Source: Pseudomonadota bacterium (GTDB lineage: Bacteria > Pseudomonadota > Alphaproteobacteria > Rhizobiales > Kaistiaceae). From it: a stretch of 6,755 nt of DNA. Where the stretch lies: positions 1 to 6,755 of the forward strand of contig JAEZEN010000280.1 of the NCBI GenBank assembly GCA_023433185.1, read 5' to 3'. Numbering within the stretch: position 1 is the first letter of the stretch; every line of letters starts with the position of its first letter. The position numbers and the translations under genes are program-made. This document shows positions 1 through 5,629 of this stretch, in pieces. The notes beneath the pieces were generated by a model. That model was not told where the DNA came from. It searched no databases and saw only the letters and a list, made by a program, of their open reading frames with translations.

Positions 1-1193
1 GGCAGGAGGCGCTGCGCAACCTCCATTCGACCAACAACTTCCCGGAGTTCACCGGCCGCGTCTGCCCGGCGCCCTGCGAGGCGTCCTGCACGCTCAACAT
101 CGACGCCACGCCCGGCACCATCAAGACCATCGAATGCGCGATCATCGACCGCGGCTTCGAGATGGGCTGGGTGAAGCCCGAACCGCCGAAGGCGCTGACC
201 GGCAAGAGCGTCGCCGTGGTCGGCGCGGGGCCGGCCGGCCTCGCCTGCGCGCAGCAGCTTCGCCGCGCCGGGCACGAGGTCCATGTCTACGAGAAGAACG
301 CCCGGCCCGGCGGGCTCCTGCGCTACGGTATTCCCGACTTCAAGATGGAGAAGACCCACGTCGAGCGCCGCGTCGCCCAGATGGAGGCGGAAGGCGTGGT
401 CTTTCACTGCAACGTCCATGTCGGCACCGAACTGCCGATCTCGGTGCTCCTCGAGCGCCATGACGCGGTGGCGCTCGCCGGCGGCGCCGAGAAGCCGCGC
501 GCCCTGCCGATCCCCGGCCGCGAGCTCGACGGCGTCCATTTCGCCATGGAATTCCTGCCGCAGCAGAACCGCCGCGTCGCCGACGAGCCGCTCGGCAACG
601 TCACCCCGATCCTCGCCGGCGGAAAGCATGTCGTGGTCATCGGCGGCGGCGACACGGGCTCGGACTGCATCGGCACCTCGATCCGCCAGGGCGCCTTGTC
701 GGTGACCCAGCTCGAGATCATGCCGAAGCCGCCGGTCAAGGAGAACAAGGCGCTCACCTGGCCGAACTGGCCGCTCAAGCTCCGCACCTCGTCGAGCCAC
801 GAGGAGGGGGCCGTGCGCGACTTCGCGGTGATGAGCACGAAGTTCGGCGGCGAGGACGGCCGGGTCACGGAACTCCACTGCGTCCGGGTCGACGAGAAGA
901 TGAAGCCGGTGGAAGGGTCCGAGTTCGTGCTCAAGGCCGATCTCGTGCTGCTCGCCATGGGCTTCCTCGGGCCCGTCACCGACGGCATGATCGGCGATCT
1001 CGGCCTCGGCCTCGATCCGCGCGGCAATGTGCTCGCCGATACCGTGCGCTACCAGACGAGCGACGAGAAGGTCTTCGCCTGCGGCGACATGCGCCGCGGC
1101 CAGAGCCTCGTCGTCTGGGCGATCCGCGAGGGCCGCCAGTGCGCCCGCTCCATCGACGAGCACCTGATGGGGGCGACCGTCCTGCCGCGGTAG
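1..1193 (+). CDS. gltD: Glutamate synthase [NADPH] small (beta) subunit, 5'-truncated by window edge
   Basis: This is the FAD- and Fe-S-containing subunit that passes NADPH electrons to GltB for glutamate synthesis from glutamine and 2-oxoglutarate in the cytoplasm (family knowledge). The first complete codon is at base 3. 396 residues are visible and the family is about 470-480 long, so roughly 80 N-terminal residues lie outside the window. Visible residues 8-33 hold the signature [20 protein letters not shown], with the Fe-S cysteines at visible positions 21, 25 and 29 and a further Cys45. The FAD-binding GAGPAG is at 74-79, followed by [17 protein letters not shown]. The NADPH-binding GGGDTG is at 214-219, and the C-terminal FAD contact [16 protein letters not shown] is near 359-374. 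The stop is TAG at 1191-1193. The frame is intact with no missing key residues. The gltB partner would be expected upstream. An internal ATG at 162 lies inside the conserved region and is not a start. Confidence 0.97.
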   Translation, partial: QEALRNLHSTNNFPEFTGRVCPAPCEASCTLNIDATPGTIKTIECAIIDRGFEMGWVKPEPPKALTGKSVAVVGAGPAGLACAQQLRRAGHEVHVYEKNARPGGLLRYGIPDFKMEKTHVERRVAQMEAEGVVFHCNVHVGTELPISVLLERHDAVALAGGAEKPRALPIPGRELDGVHFAMEFLPQQNRRVADEPLGNVTPILAGGKHVVVIGGGDTGSDCIGTSIRQGALSVTQLEIMPKPPVKENKALTWPNWPLKLRTSSSHEEGAVRDFAVMSTKFGGEDGRVTELHCVRVDEKMKPVEGSEFVLKADLVLLAMGFLGPVTDGMIGDLGLGLDPRGNVLADTVRYQTSDEKVFACGDMRRGQSLVVWAIREGRQCARSIDEHLMGATVLPR

Positions 1194-1373
1194 GTGTCGA
1201 AGCCAGTCGGGCACCCGGCGTGGAAGGCCCGGGGGCAAGGACCCGCGACTCCGGGAGATATCGAGGTCCGCACTCCCCGCGTTCCATCCGCCCGGACAGG
1301 TCTTGACCAATCGCCCGTGCTGTGTCGCCATCAACGATCCGCGGATGCCGCGGGGTTGGCAGGGGGGCGGCAC
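1194..1373. other. Intergenic gap between gltD and the methyltransferase gene
   Basis: The 180 bases are open in the methyltransferase frame, but I take that extension as non-coding because it lacks family character and a better start with a Shine-Dalgarno lies at 1374. A TTGACC at 1303-1308 could serve as a -35 box, but no convincing -10 follows at 16-18 bases. The stretch around 1208-1240 has several short C/G-run complementarities and no T-run, so no clear gltD terminator is visible. Confidence 0.4.
1361..1367 (+). promoter_or_regulatory. Ribosome binding site that decides the methyltransferase start
   Basis: AGGGGGG ends six bases before the GTG at 1374-1376. In-frame GTG codons further upstream (1194, 1317) have no comparable purine-rich sequence, so the GTG at 1374 is preferred. 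Confidence 0.55.
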
Positions 1374-1958
1374 GTGGCGGAGGCGGCAAGCTACTGGGAG
1401 GGCCGCAGGAACGTCCTCTATTATCAGGTCGTGCGGGTCCTGACGGAAGGGCTCGGCAAGAAGGCGAAATCGATCATCGACGTGGGATCGGGCGGTTGCC
1501 CCTATCTCGACTGGTTTCCGAAGATCGCGCACCGGACGAGTCTCGACATCGCCGTGCCGCACGTCGCCGAGGGCGTGACCTCGGTCAAGGCGGATTTTCT
1601 CGCCTGGACGCCCGACCGGCGCTACGACATCGTGCTCTGCCTCCAGGTGCTCGAGCACATCCCCGATGCCGGCGCCTTCGCGCGAAAACTCCTCGACATC
1701 GGCGCCGTGGTCGTGGCGAGCGTCCCCTACAAGTGGCCCCACGGCAAGACCGCGTCGCACGTCCATGATCCGGTCGACGAGGAGAAGATGCTCGCCTGGT
1801 TCGGCCGGGCGCCGAACTTCTCCTATGTCTGTCGCGAGGTCGTGGCACCGGTCGAGCGGCTGATCTGCGTCTACGACCGTATTCCCGATGCCTGGACCGC
1901 GCTCAACCGGCGCGACATGGCCCTCGCCGCACAAGCCGCCCCGGCTCCACCGGCCTGA
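1374..1958 (+). CDS. Small class I SAM-dependent methyltransferase, substrate unknown
   Basis: This is a predicted cytoplasmic methyl transfer enzyme using S-adenosylmethionine, 194 residues from the GTG start. Motif I is IIDVGSGGCPYLDWF at residues 34-48, a slightly unusual glycine loop with Cys-Pro after GSGG. An acidic residue ending the second strand is Asp58 in SLDIA. The motif II/III region YDIVLCLQVLEHIPDAGAF lies at 84-102, with the LEH-x-P hallmark of the methyltransferase 11/23-like families. The second half, KWPHGKTASHVHDPVDEEKM, is histidine-rich and may form the acceptor side, but nothing visible names the acceptor. The C-terminal tail is Ala/Pro-rich and probably disordered. It sits alone, 180 bases after gltD and 151 before the next gene, so it is probably its own transcription unit. 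The stop is TGA at 1956-1958. The fold call is firm; the substrate is not assignable. Confidence 0.85.
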   Translation: MAEAASYWEGRRNVLYYQVVRVLTEGLGKKAKSIIDVGSGGCPYLDWFPKIAHRTSLDIAVPHVAEGVTSVKADFLAWTPDRRYDIVLCLQVLEHIPDAGAFARKLLDIGAVVVASVPYKWPHGKTASHVHDPVDEEKMLAWFGRAPNFSYVCREVVAPVERLICVYDRIPDAWTALNRRDMALAAQAAPAPPA

Positions 1959-1963
1959 ACGTC

Positions 1964-1990
1964 CGGATCGGCAGCCCGCCCACCGATCCG
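1964..1990 (+). terminator. Possible terminator hairpin after the methyltransferase gene
   Basis: CGGATCGG at 1964-1971 is perfectly complementary to CCGATCCG at 1983-1990, leaving an 11-base loop. It begins six bases after the stop codon. Only a weak T content follows (GACTTGCCTC), so it is not a textbook intrinsic terminator. Confidence 0.35.
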
Positions 1991-1994
1991 ACTT

Positions 1995-2033
1995 GCCTCA
2001 GGCCGCGCGTTGGATTGTGATGCGGCCTTAGGC
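1995..2033. repeat. Second hairpin upstream of the secreted-protein gene
   Basis: GCCTCAGGCCGC at 1995-2006 pairs with GCGGCCTTAGGC at 2022-2033 with one mismatch in twelve (C1999 against T2029), enclosing a 15-base loop. The left-arm core CCTCAGGCCGC (1996-2006) recurs as a direct repeat at 2047-2057. It may be a terminator part, a regulator site, or an mRNA leader structure for the gene at 2110. No T-run follows on either strand. Confidence 0.45.
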
Positions 2034-2109
2034 TAGGGGATCGCTTCCTCAGGCCGCTGCGCCCAGCTGGCTTTCGCGCCATCCGGCGCGTCCAAAAAGG
2101 GAGGAAGAG

Positions 2110-2544
2110 ATGAGAGTCCTGATCGCATCCGTCGTGTTGGCCGCGTCGTGCGGCGTGGTCCTGGCCCAGCCCGCCGTGCCCGATCTCACGGGCACCTGGA
2201 CCGGCGATTTCCGGACGGTCATCTTCGGGAACAATAGCCACCACCCGGGCGAGGAAAGCGTGGCGAGCCCGCCGCGCATCCGCGAGATCGAGTTCACGAT
2301 CGACGTCGAGGGCCAGGACGGCCGCCTGTTCTGGGGCCATTCGTGGTCCGACCCGGCGACCAGGGAGCCCTTCGCCGGATCCCTCACCGCCGACGGCCGG
2401 ACCGCGATCGCCGCCGACACCGACGGCTCGATGACGATGACCGTCGGCGACGATGGCCTCATGGAGGTGTGCTACAGCCACTCCGGCCTCGGCCCGAGCG
2501 GTTCGATCGTGGTGACCTGCGGGAGCCTGACGCGCGCCGAATAG
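2110..2544 (+). CDS. Secreted hypothetical protein, probable calycin-like beta-barrel
   Basis: 144 residues. The ATG at 2110 has a strong GGGAGG Shine-Dalgarno at 2099-2104. Residues 1-19 are a Sec signal peptide: Arg2, a hydrophobic core, then VLA before Gln20, which predicts signal peptidase I cleavage after Ala19. The mature part of about 125 residues starts PAVPDLTGTWTGDF. The GTW turn followed by alternating strands (IEFTIDVEGQDGRLFWGHSW at 60-79, FAGSLTADGRTAIAADTDG at 88-106, then two C-terminal strands) resembles small calycin/lipocalin-type barrels; that fold is my inference. Cys121 (MEVCYS) and Cys137 (VVTCGSL) could form a disulfide tying the last two strands in the periplasm. Cys14 lies inside the signal peptide (LAASC) and does not fit a good lipobox. 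The function is unknown. Its stop is only 7 bases from the convergent brnA stop. Confidence 0.8.
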   Translation: MRVLIASVVLAASCGVVLAQPAVPDLTGTWTGDFRTVIFGNNSHHPGEESVASPPRIREIEFTIDVEGQDGRLFWGHSWSDPATREPFAGSLTADGRTAIAADTDGSMTMTVGDDGLMEVCYSHSGLGPSGSIVVTCGSLTRAE

Positions 2545-2551
2545 GCGGTCT

Positions 2552-2950
2552 TCAGCGGCCGGGAGCAGTCTTCTTCGCGACGCCCCTGAGCGCGTCGTTG
2601 ATACGGGTCTGCCAGCCGGGTCCGCTGGACCTGAAGTGGTCGAGCACGTCCTGGTCCAACCGCAGCGTCACCTGCCTCTTCGGCGTCTCCGCTGGCGGCC
2701 TTCCGCGCTTCTGGCGCATAATCCTGGCGATGAAGTCCGGCATGACTTCATGCGCAGATCGAAAGCGCGCCAGTTCCTCGTCGGTCAGCGGCCGAGCGTC
2801 TGGATCGGAAAGCGCGCCTTTGCGGATACGAGCCTCCTCCTCGTCGCTGGGTTCCGGCAAGCCGCGCGCCTTCTCGAGCGCCTCCCTCTGCCTTTCACGC
2901 AGATGGGCCAGTTCCTCAGGGGTGAAGACGTCTGTGTAGTTCTTCGGCAA
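2552..2950 (-). CDS. brnA: BrnA-family antitoxin of a type II toxin-antitoxin pair
   Basis: BrnA binds and neutralises the BrnT ribonuclease toxin and, with it, represses its own operon through a ribbon-helix-helix domain (family knowledge). From the proposed TTG start at 2950 the protein is 132 residues, beginning MPKNYTDVFTPEELAHLRER. The C-terminal DNA-binding domain is clear: KRQVTLRLDQDVLDHFRSSG from residue 91, followed by GWQTRINDALRGV. The N-terminal 90 residues are strongly charged, with two EEL-type acidic helices, and presumably include the toxin-binding part; this is longer than many BrnA proteins. The frame is also open to an ATG at 3004, but that region encodes the end of brnT in another frame, so the TTG start is preferred. 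It overlaps brnT by 35 bases, typical of translational coupling. An AGG eight bases upstream is a modest ribosome site. The start codon is the least certain part. Confidence 0.85.
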   Translation of the reverse strand: MPKNYTDVFTPEELAHLRERQREALEKARGLPEPSDEEEARIRKGALSDPDARPLTDEELARFRSAHEVMPDFIARIMRQKRGRPPAETPKRQVTLRLDQDVLDHFRSSGPGWQTRINDALRGVAKKTAPGR

Positions 2951-3197
2951 AATATCGCCTGTCTTTGCGTTCGGCGGGTCTGAGGCTGATGGCGCGTATA
3001 TCATCTCCCCGGATGGTATAGATCAGGTAGCAGAGGCGGTCCTGAACCAGCCGATCGCGCGAAAACGCTGCTCGTTTCGTACGTCGCGATCCTCGTCGAT
3101 GACCGCCGTCTCGAAATCGAATCGCTCCGCATCGGCGAGGTCGATGCCATGCTTTGGCGAGGTTCTGCCGCCGCTTGGCTTCGTCCCACGTCACCAT
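2916..3197 (-). pseudogene. brnT: BrnT-family toxin with two compensating frameshifts
   Basis: BrnT is a RelE-like ribonuclease toxin (family knowledge). An uninterrupted 93-codon frame exists, but only its ends look like BrnT: residues 1-15 (MVTWDEAKRRQNLAK) and 52-93 (QDRLCYLIYTIRGDDIRAIS, then LRPAERKDRRYF). Residues 16-51 read as arginine-rich nonsense. Shifting by one base after Lys15 restores the expected sequence, HGIDLADAERFDFETAVIDE followed by RFRAIGWF. Returning to the first frame at Gln52 continues correctly. The simplest reading is one extra A in the coding-strand AAA run (3153-3155) and one missing C after the TTC at 3046-3044, which would have read TTCCAG. Net length is unchanged. 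The altered part includes the conserved HGI segment, so toxicity is probably lost. If both indels are sequencing errors, the gene is intact. No purine-rich ribosome site precedes the ATG at 3197; GTG at 3194 is an alternative. Confidence 0.75.
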
Positions 3198-3208
3198 TTA
3201 ATGTAACG
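3189..3208. promoter_or_regulatory. Imperfect palindrome over the brnT start, possible operator
   Basis: CGTCAC at 3189-3194 and GTAACG at 3203-3208 form an inverted repeat (five of six pairs) around an AT-rich core in otherwise GC-rich sequence. BrnTA operons are autoregulated, so an operator near here is expected. The match to any BrnA site is not shown. Confidence 0.2.
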
Positions 3209-3216
3209 ACAGGAAT

Positions 3217-3243
3217 CCGGCAGGCAGAGCCTCCGCTTGCCGG
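3217..3243 (-). terminator. Hairpin downstream of phaB
   Basis: A nine-pair stem (3217-3225 with 3235-3243, one G-T wobble) with a nine-base loop lies 28 bases past the phaB stop and 20 bases before the brnT start. On the - strand it is followed by GATTCCT, too few T for a strong intrinsic terminator, but its place fits the end of the phaA-phaB transcript. Confidence 0.4.
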
Positions 3244-3270
3244 TCGAGCGGTGGTCGGGGGCGCCTCAGC

Positions 3271-3999
3271 TCATCCGTTGGCGATGTACTGGCCGCCGTT
3301 GATGGTCATCACCGCGCCGGTCATGAAGGCGGCCTCGTCCGAGGCGAGCCAGGCGACCAGCGAGGCGATCTCCCCGGCCTTGCCGAGGCGGCCGACCGGG
3401 ATCTGCGCGATGATCGAGTCGAGCACCTTCTCCGGCACCGCCTGCACCATCTCGGTGTCGATGTAGCCCGGGCAGATGCAGTTGACCGTCACGCCCTTCT
3501 TCGCGTTCTCCTGCGCCAGCGCCTTGGTGAAGCCGATGACGCCGGCCTTGGCGGCGGAATAGTTGGCCTGGCCCATCTGGCCCTTCTGGCCGTTGATCGA
3601 GGAGATGTTGACGATCCGCCCGAAGCCGCGGTCGCGCATGCCCTCGATCACCGGGCGGGTCATGGCGAACATCGAATCGAGATTGGTCCGCATCACCGCC
3701 GACCACTGCTCGTAGCTCATCTTGTGGAACATGCCGTCGCGGGTGATGCCGGCATTGTTGACGAGCACGTCGACCGGGCCGAGCGCGGCCTCGACCGCCT
3801 TCACGCCCTCGGCGGAGGCGGCGGGGTCGGCGACGTCCCACTTGAACGTCGAGGCGCCGGTCTCGGCCTTGAACTTCGCCGCCGCCTCGTCGTTGCCGTG
3901 GTACGTCGCGGCGACCGCGTAGCCGGCCTCCTTCAGCCGCTTCGCGATCGCGGCGCCGATGCCCCGCGTTCCCCCCGTGACGATCGCCACCTTCGGCAT
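3271..3999 (-). CDS. phaB: Acetoacetyl-CoA reductase (NADPH), PHB synthesis
   Basis: This enzyme reduces acetoacetyl-CoA to (R)-3-hydroxybutyryl-CoA, the second step of polyhydroxybutyrate synthesis, in the cytoplasm. It is a 242-residue short-chain dehydrogenase of the usual length for PhaB. The Rossmann motif TGGTRGIG is at 8-15, NNAG at 81-84, and the catalytic tetrad is Asn106, Ser134, Tyr147 and Lys151 (YSAAK). INGQKGQMGQANYSAAKAG (135-153) and the CPGYIDTEMV segment (176-185) are characteristic of PhaB and set it apart from generic FabG. The start ATG at 3999 has GGGAGGA about six bases upstream. It follows phaA on the same strand after 217 bases, a wide gap for an operon, which contains a REP-like repeat. 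An overlapping 245-residue frame from 4003 is a shadow. Confidence 0.96.
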   Translation of the reverse strand: MPKVAIVTGGTRGIGAAIAKRLKEAGYAVAATYHGNDEAAAKFKAETGASTFKWDVADPAASAEGVKAVEAALGPVDVLVNNAGITRDGMFHKMSYEQWSAVMRTNLDSMFAMTRPVIEGMRDRGFGRIVNISSINGQKGQMGQANYSAAKAGVIGFTKALAQENAKKGVTVNCICPGYIDTEMVQAVPEKVLDSIIAQIPVGRLGKAGEIASLVAWLASDEAAFMTGAVMTINGGQYIANG

Positions 4000-4060
4000 G
4001 CACTTCCTCCCGTCTGGTCGTCTTGTTTGGTTGCTTGTTCGATCGGATCGGCGTTGTCGT

Positions 4061-4196
4061 GTCCTTCGAGGCTCGGGCCTGACCCTCTCAGGAAGAGGGC
4101 CAGGGAGACTTCCACGAGCGATGATGGCGCGTGACGGATGTCGCGAACCTCCTCATCCAGAGGTGCTTGCCGCGTTCGCGGCAAGCCTCGAAGGAC
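4061..4196. repeat. REP-like palindromic pair between phaA and phaB
   Basis: GTCCTTCGAGGCT at 4061-4073 and AGCCTCGAAGGAC at 4184-4196 are perfect 13-base inverted copies. The right unit (about 4149-4196) begins CCTCATCCAGAGG and contains a perfect nine-pair hairpin with a GTTC loop (4165-4173 with 4178-4186). The left unit (about 4061-4104) contains an inner hairpin, CCTG-A-CCCTCT (4078-4088) with AGAGGG-C-CAGG (4094-4104). CCTCATCC.GAGG ... CCTCGAAGGAC resembles intergenic palindromes I recall from Bradyrhizobium- and Methylobacterium-like genomes; that likeness is from memory, not a search. Two inverted units form a BIME/REPIN-type arrangement. Transcribed within a phaA-phaB mRNA, it would fold and could separate the expression of the two genes. 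Confidence 0.55.
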
Positions 4197-4216
4197 GCAT
4201 GGCGCCGGTCAAACGC

Positions 4217-5395
4217 CTACCGCTCCACGCACATGGCGACGCCCATGCCGCCGCCGATGCAGAGCGTGGCGAGGCCGCGCTTGGCGTCGCGCTTCTGCAT
4301 CTCGTGGAGGAGCGTGACCAGCACGCGGGCGCCCGAGGCGCCGATCGGGTGGCCGATGGCGATGGCGCCGCCATTGACGTTGACGATCCCCGGGTCCCAG
4401 CCGAGGCCGATATTGACGGCGCAGGCCTGGGCCGCGAAGGCCTCGTTGGCCTCGATCAGGTCGAGGTCCTCGACCTTCCAGCCGGCCTTCTCGAGCGCCT
4501 TCTTCGAGGCCGGGATCGGCCCGGTGCCCATCACCGCGGGGTCGACGCCGGCCGTCGCCCAGGAAACGATGCGGGCAAGCGGGGCGACGCCGCGCCTCGC
4601 GGCTTCGTCGGCGGTCATCAGCACCACGGCGGCGGCGCCGTCGTTGATGCCGGAGGCGTTGCCGGCGGTCACGCTGCCGTCCTTGGCGAAGGCCGGTCGG
4701 AGCTTCTGCAGCGCCTCGATCGTCGCGCCGGCGCGGGGATACTCGTCGCGGTCGACGACGACATCGCCCTTCCGGGTCTTGACCGTGAAGGGCACGATCT
4801 CATCCTTGAAGCGGTCGGCGTTCTGGGCGGCTTCCGCCTTGTTCTGCGACTTCACCGCGAAGTCGTCCTGGACCTCGCGGGTGATCTGGAACTCGCGGGC
4901 GACGTTCTCCGCGGTGGTGCCCATGTGGTAGCCGTTGAAGGCGTCCCACAGGCCGTCCTTGATCATGGTGTCGACCATCTGGAGGTCGCCCATCTTCACG
5001 CCGCCGCGGAGATGCGCGCAGTGCGGCGCCATCGACATCGATTCCTGGCCGCCGGCGACGACGATCCGCGCGTCGCCGGTCAGGATCTGCTGCATGCCGA
5101 GGGCGACCGAGCGCAGGCCCGAGCCGCAGAGCTGGTTGATGCCGAAGGCCGTCGTCTCCTTGGGCAGGCCGGCGCCGATCGCCGCCTGCCGGGCCGGGTT
5201 CTGGCCTTCGCCGGCCGTCAGGATCTGGCCGAGGATGACCTCGTCGACCTCACCGGGCTCGACGCGCGCGCGGGCGACCGCCTCGCGGACCGCGGCGGCG
5301 CCGAGCTCATGGGCCGGGATGTTAGCGAAGGCGCCGTTGAAGGCGCCGACGGCCGTGCGGGTCGCGCCGGCGATGACGATGTCGGTGGTCTGCAT
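4217..5395 (-). CDS. phaA: Acetyl-CoA acetyltransferase (biosynthetic beta-ketothiolase)
   Basis: It condenses two acetyl-CoA to acetoacetyl-CoA, the first step of PHB synthesis, in the cytoplasm. From the ATG at 5395 it has 392 residues, the normal length. The acylated nucleophile is Cys90 in [18 protein letters not shown] is at 115-121, NEAFAAQ at 317-323, and the catalytic His349 lies in [14 protein letters not shown]. The second catalytic Cys379 is in [10 protein letters not shown]. The open frame extends 13 codons upstream to 5434, but [17 protein letters not shown] is the usual N terminus, and GGGAG lies about ten bases before this ATG. A candidate promoter lies at 5465-5493, giving a leader of about 60 bases. 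phaB follows on the same strand and phaR diverges on the other. A very long + strand frame through this gene is an artefact of codon bias. Confidence 0.97.
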   Translation of the reverse strand: MQTTDIVIAGATRTAVGAFNGAFANIPAHELGAAAVREAVARARVEPGEVDEVILGQILTAGEGQNPARQAAIGAGLPKETTAFGINQLCGSGLRSVALGMQQILTGDARIVVAGGQESMSMAPHCAHLRGGVKMGDLQMVDTMIKDGLWDAFNGYHMGTTAENVAREFQITREVQDDFAVKSQNKAEAAQNADRFKDEIVPFTVKTRKGDVVVDRDEYPRAGATIEALQKLRPAFAKDGSVTAGNASGINDGAAAVVLMTADEAARRGVAPLARIVSWATAGVDPAVMGTGPIPASKKALEKAGWKVEDLDLIEANEAFAAQACAVNIGLGWDPGIVNVNGGAIAIGHPIGASGARVLVTLLHEMQKRDAKRGLATLCIGGGMGVAMCVER

Positions 5396-5464
5396 GGAAC
5401 GGTCTCTCCCTGCCGCGCGGGCACAAGAATGCACGCCCGTTTCCGGGCGCGGGCTTCTTCCGGA

Positions 5465-5493
5465 CTACAGCCTTCCTCGCGCCGCAGTGTCAA
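5465..5493 (-). promoter_or_regulatory. Candidate housekeeping-sigma promoter for phaA
   Basis: Read on the - strand, TTGACA (5493-5488) is followed after exactly 17 bases by CTGTAG (5470-5465). The -35 is a consensus match and the -10 fits the relaxed alphaproteobacterial pattern. Transcription would begin near 5458, about 60 bases before the phaA ATG. Confidence 0.55.
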
Positions 5494-5508
5494 TCCGCGC
5501 CGCACTGC
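5484..5508. promoter_or_regulatory. Inverted repeat over the phaA -35 box, candidate PhaR operator
   Basis: GCAGTG (5484-5489) and CACTGC (5503-5508) are inverted copies 13 bases apart, and the first overlaps the phaA -35. PhaR proteins of other Alphaproteobacteria bind sites built from CTGC/GCAG half-sites (family knowledge). The order and spacing here differ from the CTGC-N3-4-GCAG form, so this is a candidate only. Confidence 0.3.
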
Positions 5509-5538
5509 CGCGCGGCCTTTATGGCGTCGCACAAATAA

Positions 5539-5567
5539 TTGGCAGGCGTTGAAGAAAGTCCCTATCG
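5539..5567 (+). promoter_or_regulatory. Candidate promoter for phaR
   Basis: TTGGCA (5539-5544) is followed after 17 bases by CTATCG (5562-5567), in the AT-richest part of the divergent region, placing a start near 5574 and a leader of about 55 bases. The -10 is weak. Confidence 0.35.
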
Positions 5568-5629
5568 TATGGGGTGGCGTGCGGGGGAGCGTGCCGGGAA
5601 ACGTGGTTTCTGGGGGGGAAGGTCGGTCA

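Noticed and set aside
1208..1240. GC-rich self-complementary patches after gltD as a terminator
   Set aside because: The longest pairing is about five bases and no T-run follows.
1194..1373. N-terminal extension of the methyltransferase to the GTG directly after the gltD stop
   Set aside because: The 60 extra residues look random, no ribosome site precedes 1194, and a good one precedes 1374.
2151..2153. Cys14 of the secreted protein as a lipoprotein acylation site
   Set aside because: The residues before it (LAAS) lack a proper lipobox, and a signal peptidase I site VLA-Q follows at residue 19.
2951..3004. ATG at 3004 as the brnA start
   Set aside because: This stretch encodes the conserved end of BrnT in another frame; the predicted extra residues have no BrnA character.
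3149..3466. Several + strand frames opposite brnT, phaB and phaA
   Set aside because: They are shadows of well-identified - strand genes, with no ribosome sites and low-complexity composition.
5396..5434. Thirteen-codon N-terminal extension of PhaA
   Set aside because: The family N terminus matches the ATG at 5395, which has a purine-rich ribosome site; the extension lies in the leader.
3959..5629. A 758-codon + strand frame that runs antisense to phaA and joins in frame to phaR
   Set aside because: The part before 5630 mirrors phaA in a GC-rich genome and has no family character. PhaR has its own ATG and ribosome site at 5630, and its usual N terminus begins there.
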